A stretch of 24,607 nt of DNA, taken from Bacteroidia bacterium. GTDB taxonomy: Bacteria > Bacteroidota > Bacteroidia > Bacteroidales > GCA-2748055. The stretch is from contig JAUVKN010000014.1 in the NCBI GenBank assembly GCA_030596245.1, positions 1 through 24,607 of the forward strand. Reading direction: 5' to 3'. The notes beneath the pieces were generated by a model. The model ran no database searches, was not told where the DNA came from, and was given only the letters and a program-made list of their open reading frames with translations. The translations under genes and the position numbers were made by a program. Below are positions 16,513-24,607 of the stretch, piece by piece (position 1 is the first letter of the stretch; every line of letters begins with the position of its first letter).

Positions 16513-17925
16513 ATGATGAAAAAACTCATTTTGTCCATATTAGCCGTACTCTTCCTAATTCCCATATCAATTGCACAAAAAACAGAAACCTCAGATTTTG
16601 AGATTTTACCCTTTGGAGAAGGCGGACAGATAAAAATGCTGTACGACCGGAGGCAGAGGCCGCAGTCGGTCTATTTGAACGATATGGTTTACATCGTGTT
16701 TAACGCCGGCGGTGATCCCGGTGATTCGGGAAGATCACCAACCATGCCTATGATCGTTACATACAATCCAGTTACCAGGGAGTTCTCGGATATCGTAAAA
16801 CTGGGACCGGCAAAAAGCGACCATCATTACGGACCCGTTATCTTTGCCGATACCAGCGATTACCTGCATGTGCTTTACGGATGCCATTCGTCACCGGGTA
16901 CCCACCTTATCTCCAGGAAACCTGCAAATATCGGGAGCAGCATCAATGATTGGGAAACAGGACCCGAAGTTGCCCCCGGTATTTCCTACCCGACCTTTTA
17001 CCAGGTCACCGGGAATAAAGAGTTGATCTATTACCGGACAAAAGGTCATATTTCATCGTGGACATACAGGATCTCGGATGACAGGGGGAAGACCTGGGTG
17101 GGCCCCGAAACCGATGTGACGGACCTTGACAGCAAAGGGCGGTTTGAATGGTCGTCGTACCAATGCAAACTTCCAGGTAAAGATGGACAATTCTTACATG
17201 TGGTGTTTACAGCTTATGACGATAACAGACAAAGTGAGCCAGAACGATTTTATAACTCACGCTATCAAAATGGTGTCAGTAATGAATGGAAATACAATCT
17301 TTATTACGTGAAAATTGATTTGCAGACAAATGAGGTAACCAATTTCGATGGTGAAAAAATGAGCACACCCATTGATCTGGATCAGGCCAACGAAAAATGC
17401 ATGATCTGGGATACAGAAGGACGTGGTGCAGGAGTTCCCCCGGACATTGTACTGGATAAAGAGAGCAATCCGGCTTTTCTACATGTTCTTTCTGAAGAGA
17501 CTACAGAAGATCACAACTACTACTTCGTACATCGGACAAACGGAAAATGGAAAAAAACTGTGATTGCACCTTCAAATCATCAGTGGAACGGTTGCCACAT
17601 AAACCTGGACAGCTATGGAATTTATCATGCATATCTGGTTGTAGGCGATAGTTATGTCGAACCCGATTACTTGAATACCGGTGGTTACATGGATAAACAC
17701 GGCGGTGGCAGGATTGAAGAGTGGATATCTTCAGACATGGGTAGTTCCTGGACAAAAACAGGTGAGCTAACTCCTGATCCATCGAAATACCCCGGGTGGA
17801 AATTCAACAATATTCAACCAGTTACAAATCCCGATGGCAGTGTTGTTGAAGGAATGCTTCTGTTCTATGGTTGGAAAGACAAAGATGCCCCAACAGCCAT
17901 AGCATTCCTGCTGATCGATAATTAA
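16513..17925 (+). CDS. Secreted BNR_4-type beta-propeller protein, candidate polysaccharide lyase
   Basis: A 470-residue protein with a signal peptide ending near ISIAQ (about residue 22). The mature part has BNR/Asp-box-like propeller features: SDHHYGPVIF (102-111), HVLYGCHSSPGTH (119-131), SYPTFYQV (158-165), ISDDRGKTW (187-195), and SSDMGSSW near the C-terminus. This arrangement is that of the BNR_4 family (PF15892), also annotated as BNR repeat-containing protein. Ulvan lyases of PL24/PL25 share a seven-bladed propeller and use His, Tyr and Arg residues; candidates here are H105, H125, Y159 and R175. Whether it is a lyase cannot be decided by eye. It is the last and only undamaged gene downstream of two broken ones in this operon, and it converges on the HEAT-sulfatase with a 4-bp gap. 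Confidence 0.8.
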   Translation: MMKKLILSILAVLFLIPISIAQKTETSDFEILPFGEGGQIKMLYDRRQRPQSVYLNDMVYIVFNAGGDPGDSGRSPTMPMIVTYNPVTREFSDIVKLGPAKSDHHYGPVIFADTSDYLHVLYGCHSSPGTHLISRKPANIGSSINDWETGPEVAPGISYPTFYQVTGNKELIYYRTKGHISSWTYRISDDRGKTWVGPETDVTDLDSKGRFEWSSYQCKLPGKDGQFLHVVFTAYDDNRQSEPERFYNSRYQNGVSNEWKYNLYYVKIDLQTNEVTNFDGEKMSTPIDLDQANEKCMIWDTEGRGAGVPPDIVLDKESNPAFLHVLSEETTEDHNYYFVHRTNGKWKKTVIAPSNHQWNGCHINLDSYGIYHAYLVVGDSYVEPDYLNTGGYMDKHGGGRIEEWISSDMGSSWTKTGELTPDPSKYPGWKFNNIQPVTNPDGSVVEGMLLFYGWKDKDAPTAIAFLLIDN

Positions 17926-17929
17926 TATA

Positions 17930-19810
17930 TTATTTCACCATATTGTGAGTCCCGTTCATTTTATTCAGGGCGCGACTGGCTACCCTGACCACATATTTGT
18001 TCGGATCATTTACATCGATTCTTTTTTGTAGCGCGTTCTCTGCAAACCTTGCATCCTCACCCATTTCGTCCAGAACCTGGGCAGCCAGCAGTCTTACCCA
18101 TTCATCATCGCTATCTAACTCCTCCATAAGAACCCGGAGCGGTTTTTCCAGTTGACCGGTTTTACAAAGGGCTCTTGAGGCAGCGATGCGAACTGCAGGC
18201 ACCTCATCTCTCATTCTCAATGAAAGCAGATCCGTTGCCTTTCGATTATTTGCCAGTTCATCATTATTTCCCAGGCTTATGGCAGACCAGTACCTGACCG
18301 CTTCATTTGTATGGGATAAACTATGGATGAGTTGCCCAGGCTCTTTTCCCAGGGCAGCTTCCCGAATTTCACCAATAGGAATATCCCTGGCCCGGAGTAT
18401 CTCATAAATAGAGGTGTTTGATTCCGCTTCCCAGGCTCTCATAATCGTTTCAGGAATCAGACCGGCATCCTTGCTGTTATCGGACCACCTTGCATGCGCC
18501 TGGCGCATCTCGATAAGTTTTTCCTGATAATTCGGGTCATCCTTCAGGTTGTGCAACTCGTAGGGATCATTCTTAAGATCAAATAACTCTTCATCCGGTT
18601 TATATGGAGCAACGATGTGTGCACCTTCAGGAGGTAAACTTCCATCTTCGGTCGCGGCCCAGATGGCTTTCATGATTTCGCCCTGTTCAGGTGTATTCAT
18701 ATACTGGGTGAAGGGTTTATACGATTCATAATATCGGATATACTTGAATCTTTTACTGCGAACAGCCCGTTGCATATCATACCGTTCATCCATGCGGTCT
18801 CTTGCTGCATAGGCGAAGGCACGTTCCGGCTTAAGATTGTTTCCCAAAAATGCCCTGCCCTGCATATTTTCCGGAATGGATATTCCTGCCAGGTTGAGCA
18901 CTGTAGGAGCCAAATCAATGAAACTGACCAATTCATCATTTTCAGTACCGGGCTTTCCCCTGAGCAGGTGTTGGTACCTGGGCGGAGCTACCACAATAAA
19001 AGGCACTTTCAGTCCCGAATCGTACAACCATCGTTTGTGCCTGGGTGAACCTGTTCCGTGATCTGAGTAGAAAAAGAAAATGGTGTTTTCCATAAGACCA
19101 TCCTCTTCCAGCTGTTTTAAAATGCCACCAACCGTGATGTCCATCATGGAAATGTTATTGTAATGCCTTGCCCATAACTCCCTCACTTTTTCTGTATCCG
19201 GATAGTATGGAGGCAGCATCAATTTGTCAGGGTCAGCTCTCAAATGCGCAGGCAGCTCCCTGGTGACCTGATCATGTTTCTGCTTTGAATTGATGCAACT
19301 TTCATGGGTCATGGTAAGATTAAATACCGCGAAGAAGGCTTGATTTTTATCCTTCCGGTTCCGCCAATGAGCGTTTCTTCCGGATTCATCCCAAATTTGA
19401 TCAGAGGTATAGTAGAGGTTATAATCCTCTTTTCGGTTGTTGGTACAATAATAACCTGCTTTTCTTAAGAGCTGAGGATAATAGCTAAAGCCTGATGGCA
19501 TATTTCCCTTGCAACGCATATGTTGTGATCCCAGTGATGTCTGATACATCCCGGTGATAATGGTGGACCTGGCCGGAGCACACACAGGCGCACTGGCAAT
19601 GGCATTCACATATTTTACTCCCCTCTCTGCCAGATGATCCAACACAGGAGTGTGCGCATGATCATCACCATAGCATCCCAGATCAGGACTGATATCTTCA
19701 ACAGTGATCCAAAGTATATTTGGAAGACCCTCATTGCTTCCTGAAGCAAGACACAAAAACGAGAAACCCAAAAATGCAATTGCTAATAAAATTGAACGAA
19801 TAATCTTCAT
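17930..19810 (-). CDS. S1-family sulfatase with C-terminal HEAT-like repeats (second of a tandem pair)
   Basis: A 626-residue exported sulfatase. The start at 19810 (MKIIRSILLAIAFLGF) is chosen because a normal signal peptide begins there; the frame extends 19 codons further but that N-terminus is unlike a signal. Cleavage near CLASG is likely; the cysteine at 20 could instead be lipidated. The catalytic part has LPNILWITVEDISPDLGCYG, SAPVCAPARSTIITGMYQ with C77 as formylglycine precursor, and SDHGTGSPRHKRW. Residues about 492-626 form HEAT-like helical repeats (NEAVRYWSAISLG, VPAVRIAASRAL, DDEWVRLLAAQVLDEMG, YVVRVASRALNKM). It resembles heparan N-sulfatase-type members extended by a helical domain. 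It lies 53 bp downstream of its paralogue and is the last gene of the minus-strand operon. Confidence 0.92.
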   Translation of the reverse strand: MKIIRSILLAIAFLGFSFLCLASGSNEGLPNILWITVEDISPDLGCYGDDHAHTPVLDHLAERGVKYVNAIASAPVCAPARSTIITGMYQTSLGSQHMRCKGNMPSGFSYYPQLLRKAGYYCTNNRKEDYNLYYTSDQIWDESGRNAHWRNRKDKNQAFFAVFNLTMTHESCINSKQKHDQVTRELPAHLRADPDKLMLPPYYPDTEKVRELWARHYNNISMMDITVGGILKQLEEDGLMENTIFFFYSDHGTGSPRHKRWLYDSGLKVPFIVVAPPRYQHLLRGKPGTENDELVSFIDLAPTVLNLAGISIPENMQGRAFLGNNLKPERAFAYAARDRMDERYDMQRAVRSKRFKYIRYYESYKPFTQYMNTPEQGEIMKAIWAATEDGSLPPEGAHIVAPYKPDEELFDLKNDPYELHNLKDDPNYQEKLIEMRQAHARWSDNSKDAGLIPETIMRAWEAESNTSIYEILRARDIPIGEIREAALGKEPGQLIHSLSHTNEAVRYWSAISLGNNDELANNRKATDLLSLRMRDEVPAVRIAASRALCKTGQLEKPLRVLMEELDSDDEWVRLLAAQVLDEMGEDARFAENALQKRIDVNDPNKYVVRVASRALNKMNGTHNMVK

Positions 19811-19863
19811 TGTGTAAATATTTGATTCTGCTAAAAATGAGCACATTAATTCATATTGGAGTA

Positions 19864-21729
19864 TCAATCCCCCTTCAGGTAATTCCCGTACCGTTTGGTG
19901 AAATCATACTTGCTTTGGGAGGCTGTTTCAGCAATGGCCCTTACGGCATCATTCCTGATGCCCGTTTGTTCAATGGCACTCATGGCATACATCCCCACAA
20001 TCAGGTTTCTGTGTTCCACTTCCTTTCCAAGCGCCAGAATAGGATCATATGAAGGGTCGATCTTATAAAGTGCCAGGCTTGCTGCAATCCGCACCGATGG
20101 GTCTGCATCTTTTGTCAAATCCACAACCTGATTCCGTGCAGCCCCTACCCTGTTTACGCCAAGCCAGGTAACAGCCCAATAACGTTCAGCAGGTTCCCGG
20201 GAACCGATGGCTTTAAGTAACACAGCGTTGTTTTGCTGTTCACCACTTTCAATGATGTGTATGAGCTTACCGGTAAGCTGGTCCATTCCCTCCTGTTTCA
20301 TGGCGGTGTATTTGTTTCCATACTTCTTCCCCAACTCCTCAAGGTAGGGTTCAGGAATCAATGCAGGATCATTGGTCTCTGCCATCCATTGATAAAGCCG
20401 GTTTCGCAAACCTGAAAGTACTTCATTGAACTGAGGATTCCCTGCAAGGTTATGGATCTCAAAAGGGTCATTCTCCAGGTCATACAACTCCTCAGTTGGC
20501 CGGGTGGGCTGATAAAACCTGGCCTGCAATTCATTCAGCCTACCACTTTCCCAAAGCTCCCTGGTATGCCTTGAGATCTGCTTGCCATCCTTATACTGAT
20601 TGCGCTGGGCATGGGGACGATAGCTCAGGAAATTCCTAATGTACTTATATTTTCCGGTACGTACGGCCCGAATGATTTCCGTGGTTTCATCGCAACGGTC
20701 ACGGGCGGTGAAAATATACTCCTGGGCCTTATAGTGATTGAAAAACAGGTCTGTACCCTGCATATTCTCCGGAACCGGAATTCCTGCGTAAGCCAGCGAA
20801 CTTGCGAGAATATCGATATGTTTCACCATATCGGAACGGACTGACCCCCTGTTTTTGTTTCCCGGAAATTTTACGATCAATGGAACCTTTGTTCCCTCAT
20901 CATAGAGAAACTGCTTTCCGCGCAGGTGCGAAACACCATGGTCCGTAAGCAGAAAGATAAGCGTATTGTCATACACCCCTGCAGCTTTCAGGTCAGCAAC
21001 GATCTGCATCACTTCCTGGTCCGTATCGAGCCACGATCCCAGGTATTTTTTCCAGTCAGTGCGCATTATTTCGTCTTCGAAATAGTAGGGAGGTAAACTG
21101 AAATTTTCTGTTTCTGCTACATGGGACCGGTTCTTCCCGCCTTTAAGCTGGATCTGTGTGAAAAACGGTGTACCTGCCGGGCTCTCTTTCCAGGTGGTCC
21201 CGGAGTATACATCCCCGGCAAAAAAATTGTAATCTGTCTTGCCGGTCTCTCCACTCAACTTTTCATTGGTTGTATAGTAGCCTGCTTTTTCAAAAAGTGT
21301 ACTTGCCAACGGGATTTCAGCAGGCAGGGCATAGCTTTCGTAGTAATCACTATTTCCGCCTCCTTTGCCCTTTTTTACCTGGCTGCGGTGTAGATGAGAG
21401 CAGGAGGTGGTCTGGTACATACCGGTGACCAGTGCGGATCGGACCGGCGAACAGACAGCAGCCGTGGTAAATGCATATTCAAAACGAACGCCCTCCCCTG
21501 CCAGGGCATCGATGTGGGGAGTTTGAATGGCTGTTTCACCATAACAACTGATATGGCATGAGGCATCCTCAATCAAAATCCATAATACATTAGGTTTACC
21601 TTTGACAGCAGCACAGAACAGAGGGTTGCTAAATGCCATCACAAGTAACAACCAAAACGGACGCATTAAACCATGTGCCCTTTTCAACCCTTTGATCTTT
21701 TTCATTTTCTTTTCTTTATGTATTTTCAT
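19864..21729 (-). CDS. S1-family sulfatase with C-terminal HEAT-like repeats (first of a tandem pair)
   Basis: A 621-residue paralogue of the gene at 17930-19810. ATG at 21729 overlaps the stop of the upstream pectate lyase (ATGA), implying translational coupling; M9 (21705) is a possible alternative, and the hydrophobic signal core spans about 24-41. Catalytic features are KPNVLWILIEDASCHISCYG, AAVCSPVRSALVTGMYQ with C93 as formylglycine precursor, and LLTDHGVSHLRGKQFLYDEG. The sulfatase C-subdomain ends at LYDLENDPFEIHNLAG. Residues about 485-621 form HEAT-like repeats (AERYWAVTWLGVNR, DPSVRIAASLALYK, GMYAMSAIEQTG). The first metal-ligand pair reads E-D instead of the more usual D-D, as in its neighbour. 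The CSPVR motif differs from the CAPAR of its neighbour, so the pair has diverged and may differ in specificity. Confidence 0.92.
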   Translation of the reverse strand: MKIHKEKKMKKIKGLKRAHGLMRPFWLLLVMAFSNPLFCAAVKGKPNVLWILIEDASCHISCYGETAIQTPHIDALAGEGVRFEYAFTTAAVCSPVRSALVTGMYQTTSCSHLHRSQVKKGKGGGNSDYYESYALPAEIPLASTLFEKAGYYTTNEKLSGETGKTDYNFFAGDVYSGTTWKESPAGTPFFTQIQLKGGKNRSHVAETENFSLPPYYFEDEIMRTDWKKYLGSWLDTDQEVMQIVADLKAAGVYDNTLIFLLTDHGVSHLRGKQFLYDEGTKVPLIVKFPGNKNRGSVRSDMVKHIDILASSLAYAGIPVPENMQGTDLFFNHYKAQEYIFTARDRCDETTEIIRAVRTGKYKYIRNFLSYRPHAQRNQYKDGKQISRHTRELWESGRLNELQARFYQPTRPTEELYDLENDPFEIHNLAGNPQFNEVLSGLRNRLYQWMAETNDPALIPEPYLEELGKKYGNKYTAMKQEGMDQLTGKLIHIIESGEQQNNAVLLKAIGSREPAERYWAVTWLGVNRVGAARNQVVDLTKDADPSVRIAASLALYKIDPSYDPILALGKEVEHRNLIVGMYAMSAIEQTGIRNDAVRAIAETASQSKYDFTKRYGNYLKGD

Positions 21730-23069
21730 TTGGCAACTATACTGTTCAGATATTCCTCAAGGTTTGTGAAACCATCGGCATCTGAATCACCATTTCTGTC
21801 ATCCGGATCCTCCGGGTTTAGTCCATTTTCCCCTTCCCAATGATCGGGCATACCATCCCCGTCTCTATCTGCCTGAACACCATAGGTCCGGTATACTGGC
21901 CAGCCACCAACTTCATCCTGACCATCGATGATGGAGCCTGTTCCGTTTTGTACTTCACCAATTACCCGGGCATCCACCTTATCTCTTACCAAAGAGGCAC
22001 CGGCATATTGCAATACATGGTGGTATGCATCCTCCGCGGTCTCCGTTACAATGGGACCGGTTGAGAATTGGAACGTTTGCTTGTATTGGGCCATCTCCGC
22101 TTCTGTCCAGTCATCCCCAAAATAAACCAGGCTCCATGGGTCTTCAGGGATGCGTCCGAAAAAGTGATTGCCGCTGCAAAATGCTTTAAAGAACTTGCAA
22201 CCTGCGCTATAGGCCCAACCTGATTTGTCAGAATCCGGTCCCGGCTTGCCGTAGTTGTAGCGGCAAACACTCTCCGAATCGGCATCATACCCCGGACGCG
22301 ATCCATCCCAGTTGTAGATCACATTATTTCGGAAATCAAACTGTAATCCCTCCGGGTCCAGATGGTAAGGATTCCGGTTGTAATTGCCCGGGCGTGGATT
22401 GCGTGTTTTATTGTGGGCAAAAAGGTTGTGATGGTACGAATATTTGGCACCATAGCACCCCCGTATCAGTGCACCATAACCATGCGGACCCTTATGGTGA
22501 ATGCTGTTATTCAGCGCCTCTGAGATAATGGACCATTGCACCGTCACATTGTCAATCGCTCCGGCTTCACCCGTTGAGCATGAGAAACACTCGTCCACGG
22601 ACCAGGAAGCCGAACAATGGTCAAGGATGACATGATGGCCGCTGCTAATGGATATTGCGTCACTCTCCTTCCCCCCTTCATCTCCCAGCCTTGAACGAAT
22701 GTAACGTATAATGACATGATCTGCTGCAACCTCGAAGGCGGCATCCCTGAGGCATATCCCATCACCCGGAGCAGACTGACCGGCAATGGTTATATAATCC
22801 CGGTTCACCTCAAGGGTGGATTTGAGCCTGATCAATCCAGAAACAGCAAAGACAATGGTCCGTGGACCTGTGGCCGACTCAATACCTTCCCTTAGTGAAC
22901 CATCTCCAGAATCATTCAGATTGGTCACAGTATAGACATCGCCTCCGCGACCTCCTATGGTATAGGCCCCAAATCCTTCAGCCCCGGGGAAAGCAACTGT
23001 TTGTGATGCAACCTGGTTAAAACTGCAGAAGCAAATAAACACCACAAGACCCACAGTGGTTCTTTTCAT
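21726..23069 (-). CDS. Secreted PL1-type pectate lyase with C-terminal calcium-binding tail
   Basis: A 447-residue enzyme with signal peptide ending near VASQ (residue 23). The mature protein starts with VAFPGAEGFGAYTIGGRGG and VTNLNDSGDGSLREG, the standard N-terminus of Bacteroidota PL1-like lyases. The parallel beta-helix carries VILDHCSASWSVDE (D150, H151), SEALNNSIHHKGPHGYG (about 183-199), and YHHNLFAHNKTRNPRP with HHN at 213-215 and the RxP arginine R223 that is catalytic in PL1 enzymes. Residues about 400-443 (DRDGDGMPDHW and DDRNGDSDADGFTNLEEYL) are an EF-hand/thrombospondin-type-3-like calcium tail. It should cleave polygalacturonate or another uronate backbone by beta-elimination. 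It follows the lipoprotein lyase by 10 bp and overlaps the next sulfatase by 4 bp. Confidence 0.93.
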   Translation of the reverse strand: MKRTTVGLVVFICFCSFNQVASQTVAFPGAEGFGAYTIGGRGGDVYTVTNLNDSGDGSLREGIESATGPRTIVFAVSGLIRLKSTLEVNRDYITIAGQSAPGDGICLRDAAFEVAADHVIIRYIRSRLGDEGGKESDAISISSGHHVILDHCSASWSVDECFSCSTGEAGAIDNVTVQWSIISEALNNSIHHKGPHGYGALIRGCYGAKYSYHHNLFAHNKTRNPRPGNYNRNPYHLDPEGLQFDFRNNVIYNWDGSRPGYDADSESVCRYNYGKPGPDSDKSGWAYSAGCKFFKAFCSGNHFFGRIPEDPWSLVYFGDDWTEAEMAQYKQTFQFSTGPIVTETAEDAYHHVLQYAGASLVRDKVDARVIGEVQNGTGSIIDGQDEVGGWPVYRTYGVQADRDGDGMPDHWEGENGLNPEDPDDRNGDSDADGFTNLEEYLNSIVAK

Positions 23070-23079
23070 TTCAAAATGA

Positions 23080-24486
23080 TTACTGAGGTTTTACAGATTG
23101 CACAATGATGTCATGGAAATAGGTCTCCAGATTGGTGAATCCATCACCATTCAGATCCCCGTTCCTGTCTTCAGCATCGTTGGGATCGAGCCCCATTTTA
23201 ACCTCCCACTCATCGGGCATACCATCCAGATCGGTATCCCAGTTATCAGGTCGACTGACCGGTGGATAGAGGTCCCAACCTCCCACCTCACTCTGTGAAT
23301 CGATGATACGACCGGTATTGTCTATAATAGTCCTGATGAATCGCTCATCCACCTCATCCCGCATCAGCGAACAGCCACTGTATTTGAGGCACGACTCATA
23401 AGCTTCATGGGCCGATTCAATTTCTGTTAGTTTATACTCACCGGCATCGAAGCGTTCAGAAGACTCAAACTGTGCCCGGGTAGTACTTAAATACTTGGTT
23501 TCAGCTCCAAATCCCAATCCACCCGCATTGTAATTCATTGCGGTATAATTGTCATCATTATACGCTTCCGGCAGTCCTTCAAAGTGATTTCCTGAAAAGT
23601 ATCCCATTGAAGTCACAGGATTCACCTGTGTCTTAATCTGAATCGGCCGCCTTGTGGCATCCATGGAGGGACCGGCTTTGTAATAGTTGTTAATGAGATT
23701 AAATTGATCTCCTGAGATATTATGTCCGTTTTTCCAATTGTAGTCCACATTGTTACAGAACTCCACCACATCTGAACCACCATTGATCGTAGGGTGTCGG
23801 CTCCGGCTGCTGGCGTAGATATTGTGGTGCATGGTGGCAACCCCTTTTGTGTCACGGAAGGAGGAGCACATGGCATGTGGCCCTTTGCCATGCAGACTAT
23901 TGTTAAGCGCCTCGCTAAAAATCATCCATTGCAGGGTCACATGACTGAGTCCGCGAAAATCACCGTTTCCATCAATCCCCCAGCTTAGAGAAAGGTGATC
24001 AAGCATTACATGATCATTGTAGTTCACCTCAATACAGTCAGGGCCCGATCCTGCCGGTTTGTTCTCATCACCCAGGCGGATGCGAAGATAGCGCACAATC
24101 ACATGCCTGGAATTTCGGATCTTAATGGGATAATCGGCCACTGTGATCCCTTTACCCGGTGCGGTTTGACCTGCAATTGTCAGATAAGAGACACTATCTA
24201 TAGTCAGTTCATCCCTCAGGCGAATTGTGCCACCAATTTCAAACACGATGGTTCGCGGACCATTGATGGATTCTACCCCTTCTCTGAGTGATCCGGGACC
24301 TGCATCTGAGAGGTTGGTGACATGGTATATGTCGCCTCCACGTCCACCTACGGTAAACTTTCCAGCTCCTTCAGCCCCGGGAAAAGAGGGTATCTTGTCA
24401 GTTGGAGGATTGTTTGAATTCTGACATCCAAATGTCATCAATAATAAAAGGGTAAACAGAGTCGAGAACTTAGCTAAATGCCTCAT
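23080..24486 (-). CDS. PL1-type pectate lyase, lipoprotein form
   Basis: A 468-residue paralogue of the adjacent lyase, but anchored: the signal peptide ends in MTFGC with C21 as the lipidated residue, followed by a short polar linker. It shows the same start (SFPGAEGAGKFTVGGRGG), VMLDHLSLSWGIDGNGD, SEALNNSLHGKGPHAM, MHHNIYASSRSRHPTI with HHN at 220-222 and the catalytic-type arginine R230 (RxP), and the C-terminal SLMRDEVDERF. The final calcium-binding tail is DTDLDGMPDEWE and DRNGDLNGDGFTNLETYF. The second Arg of RNPR in its neighbour is Thr here. Predicted cell-bound uronan lyase working with the secreted copy. It is the second visible gene of the minus-strand operon, 33 bp after the cupin. 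Confidence 0.93.
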   Translation of the reverse strand: MRHLAKFSTLFTLLLLMTFGCQNSNNPPTDKIPSFPGAEGAGKFTVGGRGGDIYHVTNLSDAGPGSLREGVESINGPRTIVFEIGGTIRLRDELTIDSVSYLTIAGQTAPGKGITVADYPIKIRNSRHVIVRYLRIRLGDENKPAGSGPDCIEVNYNDHVMLDHLSLSWGIDGNGDFRGLSHVTLQWMIFSEALNNSLHGKGPHAMCSSFRDTKGVATMHHNIYASSRSRHPTINGGSDVVEFCNNVDYNWKNGHNISGDQFNLINNYYKAGPSMDATRRPIQIKTQVNPVTSMGYFSGNHFEGLPEAYNDDNYTAMNYNAGGLGFGAETKYLSTTRAQFESSERFDAGEYKLTEIESAHEAYESCLKYSGCSLMRDEVDERFIRTIIDNTGRIIDSQSEVGGWDLYPPVSRPDNWDTDLDGMPDEWEVKMGLDPNDAEDRNGDLNGDGFTNLETYFHDIIVQSVKPQ

Positions 24487-24519
24487 TAGTTACAGTTTAA
24501 TAAATGGGATCTTTATAGT

Positions 24520-24607
24520 TTAATCCTCGTACTTTTTAATAACCAGATACTTCAATTCTGTATCTCCTGCATTGCTAATCCCGTGAGGCACATTTGAAGG
24601 GCAATAG
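24520..24607 (-). CDS. Cupin-domain protein, C-terminus only (cut by the window edge)
   Basis: Twenty-eight codons ending in TAA at 24520-24522 read SNVPHGISNAGDTELKYLVI and then KKYED. The VPHG, GDTELKYLVI pattern is the second conserved motif and final strand of small cupin-fold proteins. Its N-terminus lies beyond the right edge. In polysaccharide loci, single-domain cupins are often found beside uronate or sugar enzymes, sometimes as KdgF-like ring-opening enzymes that process unsaturated uronates released by lyases. That role would fit here but cannot be shown from 28 residues. It is cotranscribed with the lyase that begins 33 bp downstream. Confidence 0.7.
   Translation of the reverse strand, partial: YCPSNVPHGISNAGDTELKYLVIKKYED

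Noticed and set aside
19811..19867. 19-residue N-terminal extension of the HEAT-sulfatase
   Set aside because: The extension is unlike a signal peptide, whereas the internal Met at 19810 opens a normal one.

Overview
The window looks like a chromosome segment of a marine or sediment Bacteroidota, most likely a Bacteroidia relative of the Marinilabiliales. This is inferred from Bacteroidota-type -7 promoter words (TAnnTTTG), relaxed lipoprotein signals, and a gene set rich in exported lipoproteins, S1 sulfatases and PL1-type pectate lyases. No rRNA, tRNA, CRISPR array, transposase or SusC/SusD pair is visible, so taxonomy and substrate remain inferences.

Layout. (1) 120-5378, plus strand: a tight sugar operon of xylose isomerase, a XylE-type xylose symporter with an extra hydrophobic insert, a lipoprotein lactonase-like propeller and a Gfo/Idh/MocA dehydrogenase. 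A (TTAG)8 microsatellite sits just upstream. (2) 5388-6760: two identical 26-bp repeats, each an 8-bp-arm palindrome, 32 bp apart, then an AAA_14/DUF4143 ATPase. (3) 6757-8124, minus strand: an Nramp-like transporter without the canonical metal motifs. (4) 8415-10296, plus strand: a pectate lyase remnant lacking about 300 internal residues, coupled to a PhoD-like lipoprotein phosphoesterase. (5) 10343-11869, minus strand: a lipoprotein sulfatase, divergent from the next block. (6) 11979-17925, plus strand: an SGSH-like sulfatase, an iduronate-2-sulfatase-like remnant lacking its catalytic N-terminus, a beta-helix protein broken by one in-frame TGA, and a BNR_4-type propeller that may be a lyase. 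(7) 17930-24607, minus strand: an operon, read from the right edge, of a cupin (C-terminus only), two PL1 pectate lyases (one lipoprotein, one secreted) and two sulfatases with C-terminal HEAT-like repeats.

Reading: blocks 4-7 encode exported machinery for a sulfated, uronic-acid-containing polysaccharide (sulfated pectin, ulvan-like or GAG-like). Lyases would cut the backbone, sulfatases desulfate it, and released xylose could be used by block 1. Three of the exported enzymes between 8.4 and 16.5 kb are broken, two by the same architecture (signal peptide kept, middle lost, frame shifted). This suggests a locus that is decaying or being remodelled, unless these are assembly errors. The most unusual regulatory feature is the phased palindrome pair before the ATPase.
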